A stretch of 64,000 bases of DNA, taken from NCBI GenBank assembly GCA_018398805.1, contig JAGFBZ010002260.1:806001-870000 (forward strand). Reading direction: 5' to 3'. The DNA is from Hirundichthys speculiger. Its lineage: Eukaryota; Chordata; Actinopteri; Beloniformes; Exocoetidae. The notes beneath the pieces were generated by a model, which saw nothing but the letters and a program-made list of their open reading frames with translations, was not told where the DNA came from and searched no databases. Positions 1-14,619 of this stretch are shown here, in pieces; the stretch's first letter is position 1; each line of letters starts with the position of its first letter. Both the position numbers and the translations under genes were made by a program.

Positions 1-248
1 TCACTACCTTTCGGTATAGCCAGTGAACTTGTAGCTTATTGGCTACTCTTTAATATTATAGTGTGTCATGTCAGGTGTAGATTCCCAGCATGCTGTAGAG
101 AGTGTGTTTGTCATTGTTCATCATTGTTAATACATAATCTGTTGATGCTGCTATTTATTACTGTTCTTACAAGTTGAAGTGTTTTTCTGTTGCTAACAGT
201 TTTGTTGTAGATGCAGAATTTCTGGCACCATGAGTGGAAGTGCATATA

Positions 249-614
249 CAGTCATGGAAAAAATTATTAGACCACCCTTGTTTTCTTCAGTTTCTTGTTC
301 ATTTTAATGCCTGGTACAACTAAAGGTACATTTGTTTGGACAAACATAATGATAAACACAAAGATTGCTCATAAGAGTTTTATTTAAGAGCTGATATCTT
401 ACCATTTTCCATGGTTTTCTTGATTATAACCTAAATCACTTAAGTTTTTACATCAATAGCTATGGCGTTGTACTGCCAAAAACACTGCTTTTATGCATTC
501 AGTGTTTTCTTTTCTGTCTGTTTTAGTCACACGATTACGTTTAGTGGTACCAGGTATTAAAATGAACAAAAAAGTGAAGAAAAAATGGTGGTCTAAAATT
601 TTTTTCCATGACTG
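249..614. mobile_element. Tc1/mariner-type MITE, 366 bp
   Basis: The two ends are inverted repeats of about 28 bp. The left end starts CAGTCATGGAAAAAATT and the right end is its imperfect reverse complement. The element is flanked by a TA dinucleotide on each side (247-248 and 615-616), the target duplication of Tc1/mariner elements. There is no transposase inside, so it is non-autonomous. Its outermost bases resemble the left end of the Tc1 copy at 4343, so a related transposase may have moved both. Confidence 0.85.
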
Positions 615-2294
615 TATAGTTGACAAACCGTGTGATTTTTGTGCTCTTTATATGGGAGAGTCGAATTCAGCACCCTAACCTAAAATGGTCTTCCCACGGC
701 CCTGGACAAGATTAACGCAAAATTCATATCCCATTTAAGTACACATAATTCCCCTACTACAAAATTCTTAATTGCTCTACTCTATTCTTCATACGTAATC
801 TTGTTTTTTGTTGCATTTCACTGCTAAATAAACTCTTCAGGGTTTCAAAGTCCTTTGTCAGTGTTAGTTCAAGTGTTAATTGTAAGGTAGTTCCAGTGCT
901 AGTTCAGAGTCTGTGCTTTACTTGGAACTGCTTTTGCACTTTTTGACTCCCAACTACCAAGCGAGCACCAGTTCTTGCATCCAGATAACCAACCAAAATA
1001 CTGTGACCAACAAGTCAAGTAATATCTGTGTTGAGCTGGTAGAGAAGAAACCAAGAAGAATTTTAAGCAAGGGTAGTTTTTGGATAAGATTGTCTCCCTG
1101 GAGAATGATTGTTTTAAATTCAGCAATCAATGTTTCTGAACGTTGTTCAGTACGGTGCAGAAAATGGCATTCACAACAACCACTTGAAATGGTTTGCATT
1201 CATGGATTCATTGATATTGTTTAGTGTTTTAAAATCACCTGCTTGTGTTTATGAATCACCTTCAAGCAGTGGGGATAATACCTGTTTGAAGCTGCGTTCA
1301 TAAATAGCAATGAGCTTTCACGAACACCAACAGTTGTTTACATCAACCTTTGTAAAGGCAGATTGACAGTATTAAGACATTGGTTTGATCCCATTGGGTC
1401 TTAAAATGTTCCAAAGTTGAACCAGCCACTAACTGACTCTAGCACCGACCCAGCACCAGATTTAAGCTGTTTGAAAATTGGTAATTGTGATCCATGACAA
1501 TTGTCTAACGTCTGTGGATATATGTACACTAACCTGCCTTTAATCCAATGTAACTGAATATCAACTCAGTTACTACAGTTAATATCAACTGGAGATTAGA
1601 TTTGTAAATTTTTATACTTGTATGTTTTTACTGGCTTTATTTATCTGCTTCTGTAACAGTGGCCTATAATTATGTCAAATAACATATATGACATACTGAT
1701 GTGCACAAACAGAATCTTAATGAGAGTATCTTTCGTAACACACATTTACTGTTAGCCATAGCAGAAGGGGACAGACATGCGGAGGCATCTTAATGGTACC
1801 AATTCCAGTAACAGCCAGTTAACTTAGAATCAACATTACCAATACAAACTGTCTAAGCAAAGAACTTGAAAAGAGAATTTAATTGAATGGAACTGGATTG
1901 CATTGACTTGAATTTAGCCAGAAATGTCTATTTAAATAAAATGGCCTCAAATATCTATTCCTCTCCATAGTAAACGATAAAATGTGTGTACTTACTGAGG
2001 CTGCTCCATTCACAAACCATCAAAACAGAACTTATGGAACATTAGGTTTTATTTAGCAAATTCCCTCCCTTCCTTTTTTAGTCCACATTTTTCAGGACTT
2101 GATTCGGCGTCATGAGTGAGCTGTAAAGTTACTGTGCGCTGCCTTGTTTTTTCACATTAAAGGAAGCATATTGTACCGTCCTTGTTACGACAGTCCTGCG
2201 CAACACGTTGATGGAATGAAAATAAAATGAACAAATCCCCCCTTAACGTAAAGCCATGGCATATGGATAGTTCTTTTTGGATACTCATCAGTGA

Positions 2295-2308
2295 ACACTA
2301 GATGGCGG
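2295..2308 (+). promoter_or_regulatory. CTCF-like core motif
   Basis: The sequence ACACTAGATGGCGG matches the CTCF core consensus CCASYAGRKGGCRS at 13 of 14 positions. Whether the site is bound cannot be judged from sequence. Confidence 0.45.
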
Positions 2309-4271
2309 TGCAGGAGGAGATTCATTTTGTCCCTGCAAAGCCACGTGTTCAGCAGTGACACGATTAAAGGAAAGAAGGAGAAAATAGGATATAGAGGAGA
2401 AAAAAATGGTAAAATTGAATGCAAGTAGAAAATAATACAGGATGGGGAGGACACAAGCAGTCAGGAAGATGAGAAAATTAGGAGGATGGGAAATGAAACT
2501 GGGCCAGGATTGGAGAGGCGTCTTTGCATTTAGTTAAAACAACAAAGGGGAAATCTGATAAAAGAAAAAACTAAATATTTATGTCAGAGCGAATGAGAGA
2601 TTTGAGGATGGAGACTCAATTTCACATGTGCTTAAGCATGACTTAAAAGGTTTGAGACACATGCCTTATTCTGTTTCAAGCAAGAAAAGCAGATTGCTAG
2701 TTGAATAAAACTGATCATTTTCCCCTCTGTAGAAATCTTTAGCAATGAAATATGTTATTCTTTTCATAAATATAGCATGAGAAGCATCCATCCACATATG
2801 GATGGTTATATAAATTGACTCATCTGTATCAATGCAAACATCAGAATGTAAAATTAATTACCTTACTCACACCTAAATTCCTATTACTTTAGTTTTCCTT
2901 CAATTAGATTTTTTTCTTTTACTTTTTTTTTTCCAATTTCTTTGAACTCTATTTGTAATAAATTAACAAGAAAAATTATGAGTTAAAGGTACAAACTTGG
3001 CAATTGTAATACAGAGAAAATCCCCAGACTTATGCCTAATATAAGTTTTTATAAGTTATTGGCAGGGTATTCTGATATGATGAGAGTAGAATTATACAAC
3101 CTTTCCATCTTTATCTTGATCCAATTTGACATTAACTTGAATTTGCTGTAGCCTGAAATATGGTACTGCAAAACTTATGACAGATTGCAAAAGAGGCACA
3201 TGCTCTGTGGTAGGGGGTGATGGAGTGGGTTCAAGAGTCTGATTCCACCTCCTAAAACCACTTGCTGTGTGAACAAAGGTGCAAAAAACATGTTTGATAA
3301 GGTAGCTATTGTGCTGTGGTAATTTGACTAAAACACATTGCAGACAAAAGGGGAAACCCAAGAACCACGAAAACGCTTTTGTGTATCATGTACTTCTGGT
3401 TTCAAAGCAACTATGCAAACTTCCACTAACTCGGAAGGTACCAGTTTAGCGCAAGGACAAAATGGGGAAGAATATTGACAAGCTGAACCTCACATCAATT
3501 TCCAGTCTGTGTTCATGTTTGCCAGATTAAGGAACAGATCAACACTGCTTGCAAGATGAGTGGTCTGCTCTCTACTTCTACTGGAATAACTGGAGGAAGC
3601 CATGGGAGACAAGGACACATGTCTTCAAAGCCCCGGGGGAATGGGAATTCTGCTGTAGTTGGGTTGCCTCGATTCATCAAAACCTTCAGAAATTATTTGA
3701 GCCTATGAAAGAAAGGACAGTATAAGTCTCCATCACGATAAAAAAACGTTTTGAAGGCTTAATTTTCAGCGGGGGAGCTGAGTGACAGCTGCCACTGCCA
3801 ATATCTTTACCTCTCTTGGGTAAACGCGGACCCAGCCTGTCAGAGAGCAGCGACCAGGCCCGAGACTAACTGTACCAATTCTGACCCGAACCCGGAGTCA
3901 TGTCTTGTGAATGGACCCGAGACCTGATTCGGGTCGGGTCGTAACCACGGGTTCTCGGGTTGTTCTGAAGACCTCTACTCTGTGGACATGCACTTTTCTG
4001 GTTTCCTCCAGTTTTTCCAGCCAAAGTAGACAGGACCACCACTCGTCTCACCATCAGTGGCAGTCTGTTCCTTGCTGAAATGACAGGAACATAGCCTGGA
4101 ATTTTTGTGAGGTCCAGCATGTCGACATATGTTCCCATGTTGTCCTTACCCTCATGCTAAATCAGTGCCTTCCAAATCAGTGGGAGTTTTGTAAGGTTGT
4201 TTTCAAAAGTGGAAGCTCTTGTATCTTGCAAAAGCCACAAATGGAGCAGTAATAGCCAGTTTTGACTGGTG

Positions 4272-4285
4272 CCGCCACCTAGTGG
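4272..4285 (-). promoter_or_regulatory. CTCF-like core motif, minus strand
   Basis: On the minus strand this reads CCACTAGGTGGCGG, a full match to the CTCF core consensus CCASYAGRKGGCRS. It faces the motif at 2295-2308. It lies about 60 bp outside the left end of the Tc1 copy, so it is not part of that element. Confidence 0.5.
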
Positions 4286-4342
4286 ATACCACTTTCATGT
4301 CACTTGTGTGGACCCGATTGTGTCTTGAGTCAGTGGATCTTA

Positions 4343-6010
<1,668 letters not shown>

Positions 6011-6479
6011 CCTTCCTGCTCTAAATGCATGTCTGTATAATGTATGTCTGTGTGTGTGTGTGTTTGTTTTTTTTTTTTTTTTTAAGTTTATCCCTAAATT
6101 TTCCCTAGGATTCTGTGTTCAGACTACATATTTTATTTTTTTTAATCCATCTAATCTATTTATATATTTGATACAAATTATTGCTGTCATTAAGATCACT
6201 ACCTTCACTGCTGTGGCCCATTCTAAAGCCAACTCTAAAATTTATAATACTAACAGTACAGTAAGCCAAAATTACAAACTAATTCCCAGCAGCTTACTGT
6301 ATCAGCCACTTCACTATTTCTTTTTTTGTCCTTTTCTTATTTCTGTGCATGTGTATTTTTCTACTTAAATGTTAATGTCCTGTAGTTGTTAGTATACCCA
6401 CATAAACACAGGCCTCCTGCCTGCCTCTACCCACTCCTTGAAAATTAATCTGCACATAAACATGCACAACCACAAGCAC

Positions 6480-7732
6480 ACACCTCTTTTCGGGGGCCCG
6501 TTCTGTCATCAGCCCTTCCTGCTTGTTGGTTGCAGCTGTAGCCTGGTTGCCTTGACGTCACACTGGCTGATCCCAGTCCTTGTGCAGTTGGTAAGCACAG
6601 GGACAGAAAAAGGGCCGCTGAGTGAAACAGACTGTCAGTGAGAGGGTAAGGTGGGAGGGACAGGGGGGAGGAGAGAAAGAGAGTGCAGTGTGAAACCATA
6701 CCAATATTCCATGAAGGGGTGGGACGCAGTGTTCGGCACACACCAGCAACTACTACAGAAATAGTCACTGAACAAGACAGTGCAGGGCAAAGATTTTATG
6801 TAGCGTCGTGCGTGTATGTGTCTGTTCTCAACATGGGATGTCACCTGACTCACAGTTTCACATTATTTTCTCTGTGACAAAATAGTTAATGTCATTCAGC
6901 GCTTGGCAGACCCAGCTCACTGCACTGACATAAGGTAGGATGAAGGGGAGGGGGTGCATGTATGTATTTACCACATTTGTGTATATTGTGTGATTGCTCT
7001 GCACACGTCTGTTGGCTTTTTCAGCGCCTCTCCTTGCGTGTGTAAACATGTATGTGTTTTCAGTGTCTGCTCACAGTTGTTTGTCGAGCAAGAGAGCCAG
7101 ATAGTAATGTAGCGTCCTCTTTCCCCATAGTGTCAGGAGATTTAAGCTGTAAACCATGTGACTCGACAAAGAGCTGCGAGGATTGGCTAAAGCCATCTGT
7201 GACCTCAGCATACTGCCTCTGTCCCTCCTCAGCACTGCCACCCCCCTCGCAAACACACACTCTCCCACACACACACACACACAAAATCCTCCCTCTCAGT
7301 CTCTCTGCCTCCCTCCCTTCCCTCTCCCTACCCTGACTCTTTTCTCTTTTTTTTTTCTTCAGTTGGCTTTTTCTCTACATCTCAGCATCCTCGGCTGTGT
7401 ATAGGTTAGAGCCGCAGTCACAGCAGCAGCAGTAACAGTAGCAGCATCCATGACTTAAGCCTGAGCTCTGATCGACAGCTAGCCTGGCCCTTGCCCCTCC
7501 TCTATCCTCTCTTTTTATCCCTGTCTTCCTTCTGGGCTAGTTGACAGGCGACGTTTGGGGGTGTAGGAGGCTCACAGTTAGCCAGGGCGTTAGCCACAAC
7601 CACACAGCTGCTCCGCTGCCCATCACTTATACTGTATATCTATAACTGGGGGCTGCTTCTTTTCTCCCCCTCCCTACACTTCCCGGTTTCATTTCAGGCT
7701 CTTTGGAGATAGAGGAATGCAAATCTGCAACC
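6480..7732 (+). promoter_or_regulatory. Likely sgip1 promoter and 5' UTR
   Basis: This stretch lies directly upstream of the sgip1 start codon. It holds a CRE palindrome, purine-rich and pyrimidine-rich runs, CA repeats (7250-7283) and a CAG-rich tract (7420-7447). No TATA box is evident. A pyrimidine tract ending in CAG at 7360-7362 could be a splice acceptor, so an upstream non-coding exon is possible. A tiny upstream frame (ATG ACT TAA) sits at about 7450. The transcription start cannot be fixed from sequence. Confidence 0.4.
6553..6560. promoter_or_regulatory. Full CRE palindrome TGACGTCA
   Basis: The sequence is the complete CREB/ATF site TGACGTCA, about 1.2 kb upstream of the start codon. 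A GTTGCC half-site, as in RFX sites, lies immediately upstream. CREB control would suit a neuronal gene, but that is an inference. Confidence 0.5.
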
Positions 7733-7742
7733 ATGATGGAAG
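7717..7742 (+). other. Overlapping upstream ORF (5' part)
   Basis: An ATG at 7717, 16 bases before the sgip1 start, opens a different frame. After splicing to 33016 it stays open to a TGA at 33071-33073, giving a 27-residue peptide that overlaps the main coding sequence. Its context has G at -3 and C at +4, so it is moderate rather than strong. If used, it would lower translation from the main start. Confidence 0.5.
7733..7742 (+). CDS. sgip1: sgip1 exon 1 coding part
   Basis: It codes for Met-Met-Glu and the first base of Gly, followed by the donor GTAAGATT. The second ATG has the better initiation context (A at -3, G at +4). Exon phase at the end is 1. Confidence 0.92.
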
Positions 7743-10700
7743 GTAAGATTTCATTAAATAATTTTTCATTATTCTCACCCTTTTTTTCCCCCCCTTCTTT
7801 TATATATTAGTGCAACCCGTCTTCGTGTCCTTGTCCTACAGTGTTTTCTCTGCTGGCAAGTGTGAATGTTTGTGTGTGTTTGGGAGGCTGAAATGCCATA
7901 AGCAGACCTGCTATTTTGAGTGCATGAATTTCAGTGACTTGCATGTTATTCTTAGGAAAGGGCACAGCCACTGAATGTCTAACACGGAGGCACAATGGCG
8001 AGGCTAATTGAAGCGTGCACCTTTGTGTGTGTGCGCGTGCGTGTGTGCGCATATGTCTGAGAGCGCGCCCCCCCCCAAACCCCCCAACCCCCTTTTCCCG
8101 CTTTCCATCGTGAAGGATTATTTGGATTTATTGTGCAGTAGGGCTTATGTGCCCAGCTGGCTCACTTGTATAAATTCTCTTTGTATGATGTACACTGAAA
8201 TGCATGCTCACCCTCACGGTGCTGTATGACACTGCTGTGTGCTCACACTAGAATGATATTGAGCCCAGTGTTCTCGTGAGGATTGCGCATATAGATTTTC
8301 AGAACATGCACTAATTCCCAGCAACACCTGGTAAAGGTAATCTGCCTCTCTTTGATGTAGCACAGTGAGGAAAAAGAACAATAATGATGACTGTTTTCGT
8401 ATCATGTCTCTTTAATTGATGACATCATCAGGGGCAGGCCGGTGATATAGGGATGAATCCCTACGGCTTTGCAGCTGTCATATAAAACCTGCAGTCCATC
8501 TGGCTGATATTTCTTTTTTTTTTTCATCTCTTTTATATTGTTAAGACATTCTTTGTTTTATGACTAGTTGTTATTTATATAACCAGAATAGTCTAAATAT
8601 GTTAAGATTTTAATGAGCCTTGTATTATGTAAGATTTCACAGTCAAAATTTTGAGGCCATATATGCTGGAAGACACTGTTTATGAGTATAATTATTAGAA
8701 AAATCACCATTATAGCTGACACTCCTTCCATCAGTGAATTATCTGCATGCTCGATGAGGTTCAAGTCTGTTTATTCTGGTTCACGTAGTACATGACTTAT
8801 GTCACGAGAAATCTTATTAGCGTGGTGTCTGGTTATGTGAGACTTGTCTGTGTGTATGTGTGTAAGTGTAAGTGTGTTTTGAATTTACCGGATGTCATTG
8901 CATCCTGCTATGCGTTTTGTAGACTGACCAAACGTTCCATACTTGAGAGGTTCAGTAGCAGTTCAATCATTTGGACCACTGGTATTCACTGGTTCTATTT
9001 TCCCAGTTTTGTTTCTTTCAGGTCATGATTTGTATTCTTGTATCATTTTTAAATAACCAGCATTACAGATGTGTGAGATGAACTGGCATCATCATTTGAC
9101 CAAATAGACCTGTAGATCTGTTCTGTAGATATGTTATCCAGAAGTTTCATATCCTGATTATTATTCATATAGTATGAGACCATAATTTGAACGGTTTGTA
9201 ACAGCCAGTATAATGTTTTTGATTACCGTAAACTCTGGGGGAAAATCTGTGTATTAGCTGATACAAGAGCCCTGGCTTTTCTGCGTTGTTATGCAGATTA
9301 TGCATTTTCAGTAAACCATTAAAAAGAACAAAGCTGTCCTGGCAGCATTAAGTAGGTTGCAATGACAGCAGCCATCACCAGCAGCACTGATATTGTTACA
9401 CATCACCATGCAACTACGAACCCCTCAGTCAATTCTGATTTTCATCATATCCATGATTACACAGTTTCTGTCTTAAACTGTGTTTATACCACCCAAGTAT
9501 TTCATTGAAGTCGAATACGCTCAACCTGCCTGTGCAGGTATAAAGGCGCAACAGCAACACAAAAGCCCTTTTAAACAGATGATTGAGGCCAGTACTGTTC
9601 CTGGATATTTGGATAAGTGTTTGTCCCTAAGGCAGACACTTACTCTTGCACTGTCATGGTTGTTTCTGTTGTTGTATATACAGTCAAAATAATTTTCAAT
9701 GTCTGGTTGATTTTCTGTCCAGGTGGTCTTTGCTTTTTTCCTTTTGCAAGGCTGAAAACAACAAGTATTATTTAAATGATTTTTTTAATTAGCTTTGTAC
9801 ATTTTAAGAGTCAAACTGTTAGGTCAGAATTGCAAGGGAAAAAAAATAGATGTAGCAATTGCAAACTTCTTTCCTTGCATTGGTTTGGCTAGTTAAGGCT
9901 TAGCATGGAGTGTGTGAGGGCAGGATTACATTCAGGTGTTAAAATTGGATGCTAATCCTTGTTAGCTCTGCTTTTTAAAGCCTGATGCTGTCCCCAACAT
10001 GACTGTCCTTTACTAACTCACAGGACAGAAGGTGTAGGGTGTTTACTTAATAGTATTTCAGAGCAAAAGGTGGGCCGTGCTAATAGTGACAACAACCACC
10101 TCTAGACATAGTTTTGGGTTCAGTTGAGTTCACGATGATGGGAAGACAGGGAGCCGTGTAACAGCAGTAAATGGATTAAACTTTGGTACCTATGCATGTT
10201 ATTTGAGAGTCATTGTGGGCTTCTTGTTTTCTACATCTTAAATGTTGCTGGTTTTCAGCTGTGTAAATGGACACTCCTTTAATATAACTTACCAACATGT
10301 CGTTTGTTGTCATATAAGGCATAGAGGAAAGTGAAGCACATAAGGTTAGTAAATCTTTACCAAGTGTGAGCTTACATTAGCTGATTTTTAACTAATGTTA
10401 GCATGTGATGGTTTATACTCTACTCAACTGGTCTTTTCACTGTAGGGCTGTTTGAAAATCAAGTATTTTCCACATGATGTCTTGTTTTATAATCATCAGC
10501 TGCTTTTGTTGCTGTTCATCTCTGACTAGCGAAGCAGGTCTTAACATCAGCTGCTGCGAAGGCTGCTTGCTGGCACTTGCTGACCTTTGAGAGGTAGCAG
10601 ACAAGGTGTCCATCTTTTTTTATATAATTTACACATTTTTCCGAAATGTCTTCCAGTACCAATCTTACATTATGATTTTCATTAGTTTAGTATGTCTAAT

Positions 10701-11377
10701 TATCGCATGTCAGAAATTGTTTGGGTTGGTGTGTGCCATTTGTGGAAAACGGTATCAGACTGCTGATATGCACTGATAAGCCTTGAACAATAATTAAAAC
10801 AGTCTGTGTATCTTAAGTATAGTGTCAGAATGGTGTTTCCTTGAAACATTGTATCTTGCCGTAGACACATGCTGGGTTTCAGATTAATAGTCTTGTTAAT
10901 CTCAGTTACTAAAAGTAGGATTTAGACTGTCTGGCTAAAACTTAAAATAAATCTTTGACTAGAATGTTAGTATGAAGCCATATGGTGAACTTCAAGGGCT
11001 TGTTAAATTATTTTCCAAAAAATCTTACATTTTTATTTTATTGAATGTATGAATGTAACAGCTTTTTCATTTATTCCATTAAAAAAGAGTGAATGAAGAA
11101 TGAAGCTTTGAAAATGTTGTGCGTTGGCTCATAAAAGAGAAGCTTTGTTAAATTATTTTCATCTCAGCATGAATGGCTTCCCTTTTTGTTGAGTGATTGT
11201 GAAAGCATCATGACATTGATATTTTTGGATTAAGCGAGGGGACTTCACAGTAATTTTAACCTTTCAGTTCTCACATAAAAGGGGGTTGCATTTCTAACAA
11301 GTGGCATCATCTTAGTTTGAAAATTAGTGTTAGTAATAAAATGAAATATCTAGGTTGCTATATCAGAGATCATTTCC

Positions 11378-11427
<50 letters not shown>

Positions 11428-14400
11428 ATTTATCGGCAGTGTCGCTTATTATCTGCCTAAGCTCACATGTTGGCAAGGAAATTCTACATGTTCTCAGGTA
11501 ATGTTAATATCTTATATTATAATAGTCTTTGATTGTACTCCTCTGTATACTGGTCTCCCGTGGTACAAGTTTAAAAAGGTCAGTTTGCAGAAGCTTGAAG
11601 TTGCTTATCATCATGCTCTGAGGATATTACTTAAGAAACTCAAGTCCTTAAGTGTGAGTGATATGTTCTGTAATGCAGTAATTCTGTAATGACATTGATG
11701 AGAAGCCTGATGGACAATCTGTCATCTGAACAACTCAGTGAACAACATTTTTATGTTGTTGTCATATCCAAGATTAATACCAGTGTCCTCTGTGGAAACA
11801 CTGGTATAAGAAGTGTAAAATCTGCTTTTTATGTATGTCACGTTTGACCTATTTTTGTTGTCTGTTGGCATATATATATATATTTTCTTTTAAGTGGACC
11901 TTGGGTCTTAAAAGTAAAAGAAGTGATGGTAATGCAGCTTTCTATCTGAATTGCCCAAACCTTAATGGTTGGTTGAGGCTTACACCACTTACACCAAATA
12001 CAAGTCAATCCAAAGAGATGTGTGTCACAATGTCCAGTTTTACAGCTTTACATCAGATATAAACAAGTACAAGAAATATTTTTTGGTCTCTACATTGTTA
12101 ATTTTAAACACATTTAAATTTTTCCTTTAAACCCCATATCCCCAATTGCCTAACTCAGCTTTTGACTGATAGTAGTGTTGTTCTGATTCCGATAACAGAA
12201 TTGAAATGCTGCCATCGGTATCGGCGAGTACGGGAGTCCAGGCACCAACCGATACCAAGTTATTTATATTAATAATTTATTTACTGGTTATGGCTCCAGC
12301 AGATCCCCATGACCCTGCAGAGGATTAAGCTGGTATGGATAATGGATGGATGGATGAATTTACTGGTTACTTCTGTTACACTACCAGGAAAAAAAATAAC
12401 TTTTAAATTTAAACTTAAATCTGTTTTATACTGTTCTATTTGGAAACAAATATAGACATACAATGGCTTGGGTTTGCTGTATTTATTCATGTTTTACAAC
12501 AATGATAATTATATTACAGTCAGGCAATATTCTTTTTGCAATTTTAAAAAAAATATATCATACTTGGATCAGTAATCGGCCAATGCCCACAGCTCAAGAA
12601 TCGGAATCGGTATTGGGAGGGAAAAAATGGTATCGGAGCATCTCTAACTGATAGTCCAAAAACCAGTAAACTGGCTACATACAGTTTAATTATTATGTAG
12701 TCTATCCTTTCTATTTAAAAAACAAAACAAAACAATATTTTAACATATCTTGACAGTAGGAGTGAGTATTGGCAAGGACCTCGCAATATGATATGTATCG
12801 TGATACTTGGACCAATGATACGATATTATCACGGTATCACGATATATTGTGATATTCTACCCAGTTAATATCAAAATTAAAAGTAGAAATGAAAAAAAGT
12901 TGCGGCATATAATCATTAGATAATATTGATCATTCAGAGGACAAATTGAGTCAAAACTATTTGCTTCAAAACAATCTATTAATTGTATATTATTAGTGCT
13001 TTTGCACATTTAAGTGAATGAATGAATTTTCCTAAAAAAAATCGATATTAGGAGCTGAAAAATCGATGTTATATCGGGTAACCAAAAATCGTGATATATT
13101 ACCAAATCGATTTTTTTTCACACCTCTAGTTGACAGTGTTGTCTAAAGATTCCCAGCTCTTCATGACAGCAGGATCATATTGACTGTATTAAGCATCCGT
13201 AATATTGCTACTATATTTTCCTGTAAAGGTATTTTAAGATAAAATGTCAAAGACATAAATGTAGGTTTGAGATCGGCATTATCTACTTTTTTCGTTCTCA
13301 TTTTATTTTCAAAGCCCAAGGCTTCATCACTGTGTTCAGTGTATTTTGTATCAAATGTTACTTTGAGGATACATTTTCTCATTTTGCTTTTCAGGCTCTT
13401 GTAAAGCACACACTGAAATTCTACAAAAACTCGAAGAAGCAGTGCTTGTGGCATTTAAAACAAGTGTGTTAAAAGCCCCCACCCCTAAAAATGTGTCACA
13501 TTGCATCTGATGATGATTGGTCCAAACATGTGGCTCATGTGTGCTAATGCATTTTGAAAAAATGCATCAGAGACATTCAATATTGTTTTAAAATGGCTCA
13601 ACATACCAGGAATGAATGTATCATTAATTCTACATCCCCATCTTTCCTCAACATTTTTGTCAATCAGCACATAAAAGCTGTAAACATACATGTGTGGATG
13701 TAATTAAGAGGCAGAAAATGTAATTGGTGATTAACTGACTGTGTTTAAAAGAATAAAAATCAAATCCATAGGTCTAATCCCAACAATACAATTTTTTGTT
13801 GTTCCTTGTTCTGAGCAACAGGACTTATTGTGTATTCAAGCAAACACTGATTTAAAATCACTGTAACAAAAACAATAATAGCATTTGTATCATGGCTGTT
13901 AGCATGAAACTCCTCAGCTGCAGTGCAGAGTATTATCCTGTTTTTGCACCTATTAGTTGTCCACTTTTCAGCCAAAATTGTTAATGAAATATGTTCCAAG
14001 GATGGAAAGTTTCTGACATAAGTACTTCAGTGTCTCCATGAGTCACTGGCTTTTCCTAGTAATAAAATAATTGTGTGCATGGATGCTCACATGACAGAAA
14101 ATGTTTGTTGTGCTTGTTGTGCTTGTATGAAATTCTAAAACATGTAAATGTGTGTTTGGTTTGTGTGTGTGTGTCTTCTTCACGGACTGTGGTCGACAGC
14201 AGAAGGTTTACTGTTGAACATGTTGCATTAGAATGGTGGAGGTGCAGCAGAGCTTGAGAGTAGGTTTGTGAGAGGCTCAAATGAACTTTCCCACAACAGA
14301 GATGGGGATGGGCACATGCAGAGATAGGAGAGGAGGGGTTGAAGCAAAAGTAGTTATTAATCTGCTTGTTCTTGTCCACACTCTCGTTAACACTGCTTTC

Positions 14401-14571
14401 ATTTATCGGCACATCATCCTCACGGCAACTCAAATGCTGTCTTGTTGAATAATTGAATTGAATAGAATTATATTCTACTTTATTTATCCCAAATTATATT
14501 GTCTGCATTATAAATTGAGAGTAAAATAATAAATGGAAAAATAAGCAAGTGGGTCTGTACAGACACACCCA

Positions 14572-14619
<48 letters not shown>

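Larger units (their letters stand above)
617..4342. other. Upstream intergenic flank, no gene seen
   Basis: I see no coding exon or RNA gene here. The short open frames lack recognisable motifs. The stretch contains two CTCF-like motifs, listed separately, and a probable repeat fragment at about 3780-4140. That fragment carries the string GATTCGGGTCGGGTCG, which resembles internal parts of fish hAT transposons, but the match is from memory and weak. Confidence 0.5.

Noticed and set aside
2185..2454. Minus-strand open frame upstream of the gene
   Set aside because: No domain, low-complexity composition and no splice or promoter context.
11378..11689. Methionine-rich open frame
   Set aside because: It is produced by the (ATG)n microsatellite.
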